Of a stretch of 64,000 nucleotides of DNA, positions 20,253-30,046 are shown one piece after another (positions within the stretch are counted from its first letter, which is position 1; every line of letters begins with the position of its first letter). The notes beneath the pieces are model-generated. The model saw nothing but the letters and a program-made list of their open reading frames with translations. It did not search any database and was not told where the DNA came from. The position numbers and the translations under genes are program-made. This DNA is from Bosea sp. 29B (GTDB lineage: Bacteria > Pseudomonadota > Alphaproteobacteria > Rhizobiales > Beijerinckiaceae): contig NZ_LR733817.1 of the NCBI RefSeq assembly GCF_902506165.1, forward strand, positions 5,299,625 through 5,363,624, given 5' to 3'.

Positions 20253-21113
20253 TCAGCCGGCCGTCTCTACCGGCCGTTCCGGGTCCTGCGTCCAGTCGGT
20301 CATCGAGCCATCGTAGAGCGAGACCTCCTCGCGCTCGAGCAGCTCCGACATCACGAACCAGTTGAGCGAAGCGGTGTGGCCGGTGTTGCAGTAGGAGATC
20401 ACCGGCCCTTTCGGCACCGGCCCAAAGAGGGCTGCGAGATCGCCAGCCGGCTTGAACCGCCCGGTCGAAGGGTCGAAAGCCCCCGCATAATCGCGCGAGA
20501 CGGCGCCGGGAATGTGCCCGGGGCGGGTGGCCTCGGCCGCCTTTTCCTTGCCCTCGAAATAGCTGTCCGAGCGAGCGTCGACGAGCGTCGCCAGCTTGCT
20601 GCGCGAGGCGACGAGGGTGGCGTCGGCGGTACTGCGCAGCTTCTGTTGCACCACGACCGGGTAGGGCGAGGCGGAGGCCGGCTTGGACGACCCGGTCTCG
20701 ACTGGCAGGCCGAGCGAGGTCTGCCAGCCCTTGAAACCGCCATCCAGGATCGCCTGCTGGCCGTGGCCGATCAGCTTCAACGTCCAGTAGACACGCGTCG
20801 CGGCGGCAAGATCGCTGGCGGTGAGCCCGGCCGGCACGATCACGACCTTGCTCGGCGGCGTCACGCCGAGCCGGCCCGCCAGCTCGGCGAGATGGTCGAG
20901 CGGCGGCAGCATGCCGGGCGCATTGCCGACCTTGGCGCGCCAGCCGTCGGCGGCGTAGTCGCTATGCACGGCACCGGGGATATGGCCAGCCTCGAAGGCC
21001 TGGCGCCCGCCCTCGGCAGCGGCGCGAATGTCGATGATGACGAGATCGGTCGAGCCCAGCGCTCCGGCCAGGACTTCGGGGGATACCAGCCCCGAGGTCG
21101 GGATATCCGTCAT
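20253..21113 (-). CDS. sseA: Thiosulfate/3-mercaptopyruvate sulfurtransferase
   Basis: A 286-residue protein of two rhodanese domains. The inactive N-terminal domain (about 10-130) has VIIDIRAAAEGG and HIPGAVHSDY. The C-terminal one (about 160-280) has LVDARSDSYFEG, GHIPGAVSRDY and the active loop SYCNTGHTAS, with the catalytic Cys near residue 241. The loop CNTGHTA is neither the classical rhodanese CRKGVT nor the mercaptopyruvate CGSGVT type, so the donor substrate is open. Its start overlaps the OsmC gene end by 4 bases (ATGA), so they are translationally coupled. It forms the 3' end of the sulfur gene block. Confidence 0.88.
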   Translation of the reverse strand: MTDIPTSGLVSPEVLAGALGSTDLVIIDIRAAAEGGRQAFEAGHIPGAVHSDYAADGWRAKVGNAPGMLPPLDHLAELAGRLGVTPPSKVVIVPAGLTASDLAAATRVYWTLKLIGHGQQAILDGGFKGWQTSLGLPVETGSSKPASASPYPVVVQQKLRSTADATLVASRSKLATLVDARSDSYFEGKEKAAEATRPGHIPGAVSRDYAGAFDPSTGRFKPAGDLAALFGPVPKGPVISYCNTGHTASLNWFVMSELLEREEVSLYDGSMTDWTQDPERPVETAG

Positions 21114-21547
21114 TCAGCGGCCTCCTGTTGCAGTTCGTCGATGACCACCAGCGAAGTGGTCATCTCGGCGGTCGCCCCCAGCATGATCGAAGCGGAACAG
21201 TACTTTTCCTTCGACAATGTGACGGCGCGCTCGGCCTTGGCTTGCGACAGGCCACGACCGCTGACGCGATAGGCGATGTGGATCTTGGTGAAGACCTTGG
21301 GGTCCTCGGTCGCGCGCTCGGCCTCGACCTCGACCTCGCAGCCCGTCACCGCCTCGCGGCCCTTCTTGAGAATCTGGACGACGTCGAAGCCGGTGCAGCC
21401 GGCGAGCCCGATCAGCAGCATCTCCATCGGCCGGATGCCGATATTGCGGCCGCCATATTCAGGTGCACCGTCCATGATCACGGCATGGCCGCTGCCGGCC
21501 TCGCCCATGAAGGCCATGCCTTCGACCCATTTCGCCCGCGCCTTCAT
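21110..21547 (-). CDS. OsmC family protein
   Basis: A 145-residue OsmC/Ohr-type protein of the YhfA branch. It holds GSGHAVIMDGAPEYGG, RPMEMLLIGLAGCTGFDVVQIL with one conserved Cys near residue 52, and KYCSASIMLG with the second near 120. The two Cys are those used for thiol peroxidase chemistry in the family. It has an excellent ribosome site (CGGAGGAGAG before the ATG at 21547). It lies 66 bases behind cysA in the same direction and overlaps the sulfurtransferase downstream, suggesting a role in thiol or sulfur handling. Its true substrate is unknown. Confidence 0.88.
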   Translation of the reverse strand: MKARAKWVEGMAFMGEAGSGHAVIMDGAPEYGGRNIGIRPMEMLLIGLAGCTGFDVVQILKKGREAVTGCEVEVEAERATEDPKVFTKIHIAYRVSGRGLSQAKAERAVTLSKEKYCSASIMLGATAEMTTSLVVIDELQQEAAE

Positions 21548-21613
21548 CGCACTCTCCTCCGGTTCGCTTTGCCTGAGGGATAACGTGCCCGAGACGATGA
21601 GGCGAGGGTGGCC

Positions 21614-22660
<1,047 letters not shown>

Positions 22661-22672
22661 GGGCTCTTCCAC

Positions 22673-23566
22673 TCAGTGACGACGGCTGGCGGCGATCGCG
22701 TCGGCGAAATGCCATTCCAGGACGGTTTTCAGGACGAGCGTGACGAGGGCGAGGCCTGCCAGCAGCGAGGCGACGGCAAAGGCGGCGGCGCCCATGTACT
22801 CGTTGTAGAGGATCTCGACATGCAGCGGCATGGTCGTGGTCACGCCGCGGATCTTGCCGGAGACGACGGCGACGGCGCCGAACTCGCCCATGGCGCGGGC
22901 ATTGCAGAGCAGCACGCCATAGAACAGGCTCCATTTCACGTTCGGCAACGTCACCGTGAAGAAGGTGCGCCAGGGCGAGGCGCCGAGCGTCAGCGCCGTC
23001 TCCTCGTCGGCCGAGCCGAGCGACTGCATATGCGGGATCAGCTCGCGCGCGACGAAGGGGAAGGTGACGAAGATCGTCGCCAGCAGGATGCCCGGCACGG
23101 CGAAGATGATCTTGAGGTCATGCGCCGCGAGCCAGGGACCGAAATAGCCCTGCGCGCCGAAGAGCAGGACGAAGACCAGGCCCGAGATCACCGGCGAGAC
23201 CGAGAAGGGCAGGTCGATGAAGCTGATCAGCAGGCTCTTTCCGCGGAACTCGAACTTGGCGATCGCCCAGGCGGCCGCCAGGCCGATGATCACGTTGAAC
23301 GGCACCGCGATCGCGGCGACGAGCAGAGTCAGCCGGATTGCCGCCAACGCGTCGGGCTCGAGGATCGCCTCGCGATAGGCGTGCCAGCCACGCGCCCCGG
23401 CCTCGACGAAGACCGAGATCAGCGGCAGGAACAGGAAGAGGCAAAGGAAGATGAGTGAAACCGCGACCAGCACGACCTGGACGATGCGGGATTCGCCCTT
23501 GACGCGCCGCGCGGCGCGGGCGGGCGCGAGGTCCTCGATCTGATAGGGCAGGCTGGCGTCAGACAT
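22673..23566 (-). CDS. cysW: Sulfate ABC transporter permease CysW
   Basis: A 297-residue inner-membrane permease with six hydrophobic segments. The EAA-type loop is recognisable in EETALTLGASPWRTFFTVTLP, which docks to CysA, followed by RAMGEFGAVAVVSG, a CysW hallmark. LPFSVSPVISGLVFVLLFG fits as well. It forms the membrane channel with CysT. Its first codons overlap the cysT end by 8 bases, showing translational coupling. Confidence 0.96.
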   Translation of the reverse strand: MSDASLPYQIEDLAPARAARRVKGESRIVQVVLVAVSLIFLCLFLFLPLISVFVEAGARGWHAYREAILEPDALAAIRLTLLVAAIAVPFNVIIGLAAAWAIAKFEFRGKSLLISFIDLPFSVSPVISGLVFVLLFGAQGYFGPWLAAHDLKIIFAVPGILLATIFVTFPFVARELIPHMQSLGSADEETALTLGASPWRTFFTVTLPNVKWSLFYGVLLCNARAMGEFGAVAVVSGKIRGVTTTMPLHVEILYNEYMGAAAFAVASLLAGLALVTLVLKTVLEWHFADAIAASRRH

Positions 23567-24404
23567 CGCCGAACCTCCGGCGCGCGCGCGCCTGGATCAG
23601 GTTGACCAGCAAGATCAGCGAGAAGGAGAGCAGGAGCATGATGGTCGCGACGACGGCCGCCCCGGCATAGTCGAACTGCTCCAGCCGGATCACGATCAGG
23701 AGCGGGGCGATCTCGGAGACCATCGGCACATTGCCAGCGATGAAGATCACCGAGCCGTATTCGCCGACGGCCCGCGCGAAGGCGAGGACGAAGCCGGTCA
23801 GCAGGGCCGGCAGCACCGGCGGCAGCAGCACGGTGAAGACGGTGCGCCAGCGGCTGGCGCCCAGCAGCGCCGCGGCCTCCTCAATATCGGCCGGCAGTTC
23901 CTCCAGCACCGGCTGGATCGTGCGCACGACGAAGGGCAGGCCGATGAAGATCAGCGCCACCATCACGCCGAGCGGCGTATAGGCAACCTTGATGTTGTAG
24001 GGCGCCAGCAGGCTGCCGACCCAGCCATTGGGCGCATAGATCGCGGCGAGCGCGATACCGGCAACGGCCGTCGGCAAAGCGAAGGGCAGGTCGACCGCCG
24101 CATCAATCAGGCGCCTGCCCGGAAAATCATATCGGACGAGCACCCAGGCCAGGATCAGCCCGAAGACGGCATTCACCGTCGCGGCGAAGAAGGCCCCGAA
24201 GAAAGACAGCTTCAGCGCCGCCAGCGTGCGCGGCGAGGTCGCCACCGCCCAGATGTCGGCCGGACCAGCGCTCGCCGCCTTGATGAAGAGCGCGGCGAGG
24301 GGGATGAGCACGATCAGCGACAGCGCCGTCACGGTGATGCCCAGCGCCAGGCCGAAGCCTGGCAGGATGCTGGGCTCGCGCCAGCGGGAAACTGTCGCCG
24401 TCAT
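23559..24404 (-). CDS. cysT: Sulfate ABC transporter permease CysT (CysU)
   Basis: A 281-residue permease with six membrane helices. Family features are ITVTALSLIVLIPLAALF at the start, DLPFALPTAVAGIALA in the middle, the coupling loop EEAAALLGASRWRTVFTVLLP and RAVGEYGSVIFIAGN. It pairs with CysW. Only 3 bases separate it from the preceding binding-protein gene, and it overlaps cysW by 8 bases. Confidence 0.96.
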   Translation of the reverse strand: MTATVSRWREPSILPGFGLALGITVTALSLIVLIPLAALFIKAASAGPADIWAVATSPRTLAALKLSFFGAFFAATVNAVFGLILAWVLVRYDFPGRRLIDAAVDLPFALPTAVAGIALAAIYAPNGWVGSLLAPYNIKVAYTPLGVMVALIFIGLPFVVRTIQPVLEELPADIEEAAALLGASRWRTVFTVLLPPVLPALLTGFVLAFARAVGEYGSVIFIAGNVPMVSEIAPLLIVIRLEQFDYAGAAVVATIMLLLSFSLILLVNLIQARARRRFGDV

Positions 24405-24407
24405 GGC

Positions 24408-25445
24408 TCAGCGCGCCGGCTTGTAGAGCTGGTCGAAAGTGCCGCCGTCACCGAAATGGGTGGGCTGCGCCTTGGCCCAGCCGCCGAAGCTCTCGTCGAT
24501 GGTGACGAGTTCGACCTTCGGGAAGCGGGCGATGTCCTTGGGATCGGCAGCTTCCGGATTGCGCGGGCGGTAGTAGTTCTTGGCGATGATCGCCTGGCCC
24601 TTCGGCGTGTAGAGGAATTCGAGATAGGCCTGCGCCTCGGCGCGGGTGCCCTTGGTGTCGACATTGCCGTCGACGATCGCGACCGGCGGCTCGGCCAGGA
24701 TCGAGAGCGAGGGCACGACGACGTCGAACTTGTCCTCGCCGAATTCCTTCAGCGCCAGGAAGGCCTCGTTCTCCCAGGACAGGAAGACGTCGCCGATGCC
24801 GCGCTGGGTGAAGGTCGTGGTCGCGCCGCGCGCGCCGGTGTCGAGCACCGGGACATTGGCCAGCAGCTTGCCGATATAGTCGCGGACCTTGACCTCGTCC
24901 TTGTTGAAGGCTTTCTCGGCATAGGCCCAGGCGGCGAGGTAGTTCCAGCGCGCGCCGCCCGAGGTCTTCGGGTTCGGCGTGATGATCTGCACGCCGGGCT
25001 TCACCAGGTCGCCCCAGTCCTTGATCGCCTTCGGATTGCCCTTGCGGACCAAGAAGACGATGGTCGAGGTGTAGGGCGAGGAGTTCTGCGGCAGGCGCTT
25101 CTGCCAGTCGAGCGGCAGCTTCTTCGAGCGCTCGGCGACGGCGTCGATGTCGCCGGCGAGCGCCAGCGTGAGTACGTCGGCATTGAGGCCGTCGATCACG
25201 GTGCGGGCCTGCGCACCCGAGCCGCCATGCGACTGCCGGATCGTGCTGATCTTCTTGGCGTTCTTGCCGTTCCAGTCGGCGATGAAGGCCGCGTTGATCT
25301 CGCGATAGAGCTCACGGGTCGGATCATAGGAGACGTTGAGCAGCTCGGTCTGCGCGCGTGCACCGCTGATCACGCCGAAGCAGACGGCGAAGGCTCCGAG
25401 CGCCAAACCGGCTTGCAGCAAGCGGTGAAGTCTCTGTCGCGTCAT
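24408..25445 (-). CDS. Sulfate ABC transporter substrate-binding protein
   Basis: A 345-residue periplasmic receptor. The signal peptide spans about 1-31 and ends GARAQ. The mature protein begins [19 protein letters not shown], the well-known start of sulfate-binding proteins (CysP/Sbp). [19 protein letters not shown] and [16 protein letters not shown] are ligand-site loops. I cannot decide between sulfate-specific Sbp and thiosulfate-binding CysP. The ATG at 25445 has CGGAG about 9 bases upstream; the open frame starts 16 codons earlier without one. It leads the transporter operon. The 175 bases upstream contain repeated GTTC-type elements that may be operators. Confidence 0.93.
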   Translation of the reverse strand: MTRQRLHRLLQAGLALGAFAVCFGVISGARAQTELLNVSYDPTRELYREINAAFIADWNGKNAKKISTIRQSHGGSGAQARTVIDGLNADVLTLALAGDIDAVAERSKKLPLDWQKRLPQNSSPYTSTIVFLVRKGNPKAIKDWGDLVKPGVQIITPNPKTSGGARWNYLAAWAYAEKAFNKDEVKVRDYIGKLLANVPVLDTGARGATTTFTQRGIGDVFLSWENEAFLALKEFGEDKFDVVVPSLSILAEPPVAIVDGNVDTKGTRAEAQAYLEFLYTPKGQAIIAKNYYRPRNPEAADPKDIARFPKVELVTIDESFGGWAKAQPTHFGDGGTFDQLYKPAR

Positions 25446-25466
25446 CTCAGTGCTCCGTGTCGGACA

Positions 25467-25520
25467 GTTCAGAAAACCGCGTAAACGGCTCAAAAAACTG
25501 TTCTGAAAAACAAACAGAAC
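25467..25520 (-). promoter_or_regulatory. Candidate operator region of the sulfate transporter operon
   Basis: On the plus strand GTTCAGAAAA (25467-25476) recurs as GTTCTGAAAA (25500-25509), 33 bases apart or about three helix turns. The second copy is also the left arm of an inverted repeat GTTCTG-N9-CAGAAC (25500-25520). The stretch is unusually A-rich and lies 22-75 bases upstream of the binding-protein start, where a regulator would act. Which regulator (a CysB-like LysR protein or another) cannot be told. Confidence 0.35.
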
Positions 25521-25620
25521 GTACTGAATTGGCGGTCATCGCTCAACTAGCGGGGGCAGTAGAGCCCTTCCAAACTTTTCGCGCCAGAGAGAAAACGCGT
25601 CTCCGGCGGTTTGGTTCATT

Positions 25621-27078
25621 TCAGCCCTGAGCCGATTTTACACCGGCTGCGGCCGGAAGCGCAGCCCCCATCGCATGGCCGATCAAGACGAGGACAGGAC
25701 CCTTGCTCGGCAACTCGCCGAGCTGCTCGGGTAGCAGTGTGATCGTGCTGGCGATCCGCGTTTCCGCCGGGGTCGTGGCGCCGAGCACGGCGATCGCCGG
25801 GGTCGCCGGATCGAGCCCGGCGGCGAGCGCCTTCTCACGGAACAGGGGCAGGGTGGCGCGCGCCATATAAAGCGCCGTGGTCGCGGCGGGGTCGGCGAGC
25901 GCCTTCCAGTCGAGATCCTGCGGCAGCTTGCCGTCACGGGCATGGCCCGTGACGAATTGCAGCCGTCGGGCATGGTCGCGATGGGTGAGCGAGAGGCCGA
26001 GCGAAGCGGCCGCGCCCTGCGCCGCCGAGATGCCGGGCACGATCGCGACCAGGATGCCGGCACGCTGGCAGGCTTCGATCTCCTCGCCGGCGCGGCCGAA
26101 GATGCCGGGATCGCCGCCCTTCAGCCGGACCACATGCTTGCCCTGACCGGCGAGCGAAACGAGCATCGCATTGATGTCGTCCTGCTTCACCGCCGGACCA
26201 TAGCCCTGCTTGCCGACCAGCATGCGCTTGGCCTCGCGGCGGGCGAGTTCGAGCACGCCGGCCGAGACGAGATCGTCATAGAGGATGATGTCGGCGCTCT
26301 GCAGCGCCCTGATCGCCTTCAGCGTCAGCAATTCCGGATCGCCGGGGCCGGCGCCGACCAGGGTGACGCGGCCGTTCGGCGTGCCGGCGCGCTCGATCTC
26401 GTCGAGCGCAGTTGACAGGCTTTCCCGATCGCTCTCGTCAGGCCGGCGCTGCGGCTCGGCCAGGGCGCGGCTGGTGAAACGCTCCCAGAAGTCGCGGCGC
26501 AGCGGAAAGGCAAGCTCGCGCGCCTTGACCATCGGGCGCCAGTCATGCGCCGCCTGGGCCCAGGCCTTGAGGCCCGCAGGAAGAAGCGCCTCGATCTTGG
26601 CACGAATCGCCTGGCCGAAGACGGGAGCAGCGCCATCGGTTGAGATCGCGATCACGAGCGGCGAGCGGTTGACCAGCGAGCCGAAAGCGAAATCGCAAAA
26701 TTCGGGCTTGTCGACGACATTCACCGGCACGCCACTCTGCCGGGCGGCAGCGGCAAAGGCCTTGGCTTCGTCGAGGGACTCGATGTCGGCAATGGCGAGC
26801 GCCGCGCCATCAAGATCATCAGCCTGCCAGGTGCGCGGCAGCACCGTCACCGAACCGGCTGGCGGATCGTTCGCGAGCCCGGCAAAGAGCTCCGGATTGT
26901 CACTGGCGAGAATCAGCAGCTCACTGCCAGCGGCGGCGAGCAGTTCAGCCTTCCAGAGCGCCCCCTCGCTCGCGCCCGCGAGCACGATCTTGCGTCCTTC
27001 CAGCTTGTGGAAGAGCGGCAAGGTGGCGAGCCGGTCGATCCGGCGCGGGGCAATTGTCTCCGGGCGTCTTGCGCTCAT
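25621..27078 (-). CDS. cysG: Siroheme synthase (multifunctional CysG)
   Basis: A 485-residue fusion enzyme. The N-terminal third is the precorrin-2 dehydrogenase/sirohydrochlorin ferrochelatase: FHKLEGRKIVLAGAS with an NAD fold, then FCDFAFGSLVNRSPLVIAIS. From about residue 225 follows the SUMT uroporphyrinogen-III methylase: VTLVGAGPGDPELLTLKA, YDDLVSAGVL, VRLKGGDPGIFGRAGEE and VVPGISAAQGAAAS. It makes the siroheme used by the sulfite reductase encoded upstream. The start at 27078 overlaps the end of the small membrane protein gene (ATGA), so the two are coupled. A longer open frame upstream is not conserved. Confidence 0.95.
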   Translation of the reverse strand: MSARRPETIAPRRIDRLATLPLFHKLEGRKIVLAGASEGALWKAELLAAAGSELLILASDNPELFAGLANDPPAGSVTVLPRTWQADDLDGAALAIADIESLDEAKAFAAAARQSGVPVNVVDKPEFCDFAFGSLVNRSPLVIAISTDGAAPVFGQAIRAKIEALLPAGLKAWAQAAHDWRPMVKARELAFPLRRDFWERFTSRALAEPQRRPDESDRESLSTALDEIERAGTPNGRVTLVGAGPGDPELLTLKAIRALQSADIILYDDLVSAGVLELARREAKRMLVGKQGYGPAVKQDDINAMLVSLAGQGKHVVRLKGGDPGIFGRAGEEIEACQRAGILVAIVPGISAAQGAAASLGLSLTHRDHARRLQFVTGHARDGKLPQDLDWKALADPAATTALYMARATLPLFREKALAAGLDPATPAIAVLGATTPAETRIASTITLLPEQLGELPSKGPVLVLIGHAMGAALPAAAGVKSAQG

Positions 27079-27251
27079 CGTTGCGTCGCTGCGGCCTTCA
27101 CATCGGGTTGCGTCTGGCTGTCGCCCGCAGGTGGCATGAACAGCCACAGACCGGCAAGCACCAGGATGATAAGCCGGAAGCAAAGATCGAACCAGCGCTC
27201 GCGCGGAGCGGGAGCGGACTGGCTGATGGCACGGTCGATGTCGGTCAGCAT
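27075..27251 (-). CDS. 58-residue single-span membrane protein in the cys operon
   Basis: A short gene not matching any family I know. MLTDIDRAISQSAPAPRERW is a polar, cytosol-like start. One strong hydrophobic helix follows (about residues 24-40, CFRLIILVLAGLWLFM), then a polar tail of 18 residues. The ribosome site is excellent (GGGAGGAAGCC before the ATG at 27251), and the stop overlaps the cysG ATG in an ATGA arrangement. Both facts make it real rather than a shadow. It may anchor or modulate siroheme or sulfite reductase proteins; that is inference from position. Confidence 0.7.
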   Translation of the reverse strand: MLTDIDRAISQSAPAPRERWFDLCFRLIILVLAGLWLFMPPAGDSQTQPDVKAAATQR

Positions 27252-27327
27252 GGCTTCCTCCCATTCATCGTCGCTATGGCGATCGGCCGGCCGCCGCAGG
27301 CTGGATTGGGCCGAACCGTGCATCGTC

Positions 27328-27846
27328 TCAGCCCGCCGCGGCATGTTTCAGCCGGGCCGAACGGCGCCGGTCGAGAATGTTGCCGCTGTCGCCATAGCCG
27401 CGCTGGTAGCCATGGCTGATCTGGCCGAGGGCGTTGACCCATTGCTCGACCGGCTGGCGCGCGGCGCTCGCCTCAGGCAGCTCGACCTCGTCGAAGCCGC
27501 AGGCGAGGGCATAGGCGAACTGGTCGACGATCAACGGCCCGCTGGCGCGCAGCGTGCCGGTGAAGCCGTGATTGCGGATGAGCCGCGCCAGGCTGAAGCC
27601 GCGCCCGTCGCCGAAGGAGGGGAAGCTGATCGCGATCAGCGAGAGCTGGCGCATCAGCAGCTTCAGCTCGGGAATGCGGACCGTGTTGGGGATGACGACA
27701 CCGATGCGCTGATCGCGCGTCTTCTGCGCCAACGCCTCCGGCAGCGCCGCCCAGTCAACGAGCGCATGCGAGATATTGTCGATCGCCGCACCTTCACTGC
27801 GCGTCCAGATCTCGGCCTTGGCGCCGTGACGATCAAGCAACGGCAT
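27328..27846 (-). CDS. DUF934 family protein (sulfite reductase-associated)
   Basis: A 172-residue protein of the DUF934 family, found beside cysI in many proteobacteria and thought to help sulfite or nitrite reduction. Recognisable stretches are GVVIPNTVRIPEL, IAISFPSFGDGRGFSLARLI and LIVDQFAYALACGFDEVEL. No known catalytic motif. It overlaps the 3' end of cysI by 14 bases, so it is the second or third gene of the DUF2849-cysI-DUF934 operon. In relatives it is often accompanied by cysH, which is absent here. Confidence 0.9.
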   Translation of the reverse strand: MPLLDRHGAKAEIWTRSEGAAIDNISHALVDWAALPEALAQKTRDQRIGVVIPNTVRIPELKLLMRQLSLIAISFPSFGDGRGFSLARLIRNHGFTGTLRASGPLIVDQFAYALACGFDEVELPEASAARQPVEQWVNALGQISHGYQRGYGDSGNILDRRRSARLKHAAAG

Positions 27847-29515
27847 GGCTGACCTCTCGGTTGTTGTCCTGGAAAGCCGCCTTGAACGGCGCAAGGCCGA
27901 TGCGGCGGACATTGTCGATGAAGCTCTCGCCGGCCTGGCGCTGCGCCAGGTAGACCGAGACGATGCGCTCGATCGCGTCGGGCACGTCCTCGGCCGCGAG
28001 GCCGGGGCCGAGGATCTCGCCGATCGCGGCGTTCTCGGTGGCGTCGCCGCCGAGCGTGATCTGGTAGGATTCGATGCCGCGCTTCTCGAGGCCGAGAATG
28101 CCGATATGGCCAACATGGTGGTGGCCGCAGGCATTGATGCAGCCGGAGATCTTGATGTTGAGCACACCGATCTCCTTCTGCCGGACGGGATCGGCGAAAC
28201 GCTGCGCCAGCGCCTGCGCAATCGGGATCGAGCGGGCCGTCGCCAGGGCGCAATAATCGAGGCCGGGGCAGGCGATGATATCGGTGATCAGCCCGGCATT
28301 GGCGGTCGCCAGCTCGGCTTCGCCGAGGCGCTGCCAGACCGCGAACAGATCCGACAGCTTCACATGCGGCAGGACGAGGTTCTGTGCGTGAGTGACCCGG
28401 ATCTCCGACAGGGAGAATTCGTCGGCGAGATCGGCGACGACGCGCATCTGCTCGCTGGTGGCATCGCCCGGAGGCGCGCCGATCGGCTTCAGCGAGATCG
28501 TCAGCGCGGCATAGCCCGGCTGGCGATGCGGCGTGAGATTGGTCTCGACCCAGCGGGCGAAATCGGGATTGCCGGCCCTGGCCGCCTCGAAGGCGCCGCT
28601 GGTCGCCGGCAGCGTCTCATAGGCCGGCGGCGCGAAGTAGGCGGCGATTCGCGCCACCTCAGCCGGGTCGGCATTGACCGAGGGACCGTCGAGCCGGGCG
28701 AACTCCTCCTCGACGCGGCGCGAGAATTCCTCGGTGCCGATCTCGTGGACGAGGATCTTGACCCTGGCCTTGTACTTGTTGTCGCGCCGGCCCTCGAGAT
28801 TGTAGACCCGCATGATCGCCTCGAGATAGGCGAGCAGATCGGCCTTGGGCAGGAACTCGCGCACGACCTTGCCGATCATCGGGCTGCGGCCGAGGCCGCC
28901 GCCGACGATGACCTCGTAGCCGATCGCGTGCGTGTCGGGATGGCGCAGGATGCGCAGGCCGATATCGTGTGCCTTGATCACGGCGCGGTCGTGCTCGGCG
29001 CCGGTCACCGCGATCTTGAACTTGCGCGGCAGATAGTCGAACTCGGGATGCAGGCTCGACCACTGCCGGATCAGCTCGGCGGTCGGGCGCGGATCCTCGA
29101 CCTCGTCCTGGGCGACACCGGCGAAATGGTCGGCGGTGACGTTGCGGATGCAATTGCCCGAGGTCTGGATCGCATGCATCTCGACATCGGCGAGCAGACC
29201 CAGAATATCCGGGATGTCGCGCAGCTTCGGCCAGTTGAACTGGAGATTGGTGCGCGTGGTGAAATGGCCGTAGCCGCGGTCATAGCGCTCGCCGATCAGC
29301 GCGAGCTGGCGCATCTGCTTCGACGACAGCGTGCCATAGGGCACTGCGATCCGCAGCATATAGGCGTGGAGCTGCAGGTAGACACCGTTCTTCAGGCGCA
29401 GCGGCTTGAACTCGTCCTCGGTCAGCGAACCGCTGAGCCGGCGCCCGACCTGGTCGCGGAACTGGGCGACCCGTTCGCGGACAAAGCGTTCGTCGAATTC
29501 GTCGTAACGATACAT
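27833..29515 (-). CDS. cysI: Nitrite/sulfite reductase, siroheme-dependent (CysI type)
   Basis: A 560-residue hemoprotein subunit that reduces sulfite to sulfide by six electrons. The N-terminal half has GVYLQLHAYMLRIAVPYG and RGYGHFTTRTNLQFNWP, the siroheme-pocket Arg-rich region. The 4Fe-4S/siroheme ligands appear as CPGLDYCALA and, 36 residues on, ISGCINACGHHHVGHIGILG. The order and context with cysG, DUF2849 and the sulfate importer favour sulfite over nitrite. It uses ferredoxin or an unknown reductase, since no cysJ is next to it. It starts at the ATG at 29515, 3 bases after the DUF2849 gene. Confidence 0.95.
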   Translation of the reverse strand: MYRYDEFDERFVRERVAQFRDQVGRRLSGSLTEDEFKPLRLKNGVYLQLHAYMLRIAVPYGTLSSKQMRQLALIGERYDRGYGHFTTRTNLQFNWPKLRDIPDILGLLADVEMHAIQTSGNCIRNVTADHFAGVAQDEVEDPRPTAELIRQWSSLHPEFDYLPRKFKIAVTGAEHDRAVIKAHDIGLRILRHPDTHAIGYEVIVGGGLGRSPMIGKVVREFLPKADLLAYLEAIMRVYNLEGRRDNKYKARVKILVHEIGTEEFSRRVEEEFARLDGPSVNADPAEVARIAAYFAPPAYETLPATSGAFEAARAGNPDFARWVETNLTPHRQPGYAALTISLKPIGAPPGDATSEQMRVVADLADEFSLSEIRVTHAQNLVLPHVKLSDLFAVWQRLGEAELATANAGLITDIIACPGLDYCALATARSIPIAQALAQRFADPVRQKEIGVLNIKISGCINACGHHHVGHIGILGLEKRGIESYQITLGGDATENAAIGEILGPGLAAEDVPDAIERIVSVYLAQRQAGESFIDNVRRIGLAPFKAAFQDNNREVSHAVA

Positions 29516-29518
29516 GCG

Positions 29519-29872
29519 TCAGGCTCTCAGGAATGCTTGGGCGAGCGGCAATTCGGCCTGCTTGCCGAGGTCGCGCCGGATGCTGGGGCCGGTCGTCTTC
29601 ATGCGCTCGCGGTAATGGCGCGGCACGGGCACGCCGTCCTCGATCGCGACGTCGACGAGATAGGCGTCGACGACATGCTGATTGCCGAGCTCGGCGGCGG
29701 CGAAGGCGTCGAGCCGGTCGGCGGTCGCATCGTCATCGCCGACCAGCGCCGCGCCGGGATCGCGCGACCAGTGCAGGCCATTAGCATCGCCCGCCGCGAA
29801 GACGACATCGCCGTCGAGCAGGTCGTTGGCCAGCAGGATCACCGGCAGGGCAGGGCGCTTGGCGGCAGCCAT
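29519..29872 (-). CDS. DUF2849 family protein
   Basis: A 117-residue protein of the DUF2849 family, typical of the alphaproteobacterial sulfite-reductase operon. It starts PALPVILLANDLLDGDVVFA and contains GLHWSRDPGAALVGDDDA. Function unknown; its constant neighbourhood suggests a helper in sulfite reduction or siroheme handling. It is the first gene of the operon and starts at the ATG at 29872. A 20-bp palindrome lies directly upstream (29887-29906). Confidence 0.88.
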   Translation of the reverse strand: MAAAKRPALPVILLANDLLDGDVVFAAGDANGLHWSRDPGAALVGDDDATADRLDAFAAAELGNQHVVDAYLVDVAIEDGVPVPRHYRERMKTTGPSIRRDLGKQAELPLAQAFLRA

Positions 29873-29886
29873 GAATGATGCTCGCT

Positions 29887-29906
29887 ACGTTCGCTATTCC
29901 GAACGT
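29887..29906 (-). promoter_or_regulatory. Palindromic candidate operator of the sulfite reductase operon
   Basis: ACGTTCG and CGAACGT form a perfect 7-bp inverted repeat with a 6-base spacer (CTATTC), 15 bases upstream of the DUF2849 start. The surrounding 170 bases are AT-richer than the coding DNA. Position and symmetry fit a repressor site or a 5'-leader hairpin. No regulator gene lies nearby to match it with. Confidence 0.45.
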
Positions 29907-30046
29907 TTTACATAAGGCACAGGCCTTCGAGCATCAATTCACGTCAGGTAGTGTGATTTTTCTTATTCCCGTTCCAAAAGAGGAAATCTGTCTTCACGGC
30001 TGCTCGGCTGTCGAAATCCGGGGAAGCATTTTCTCCTGCGGAACCG

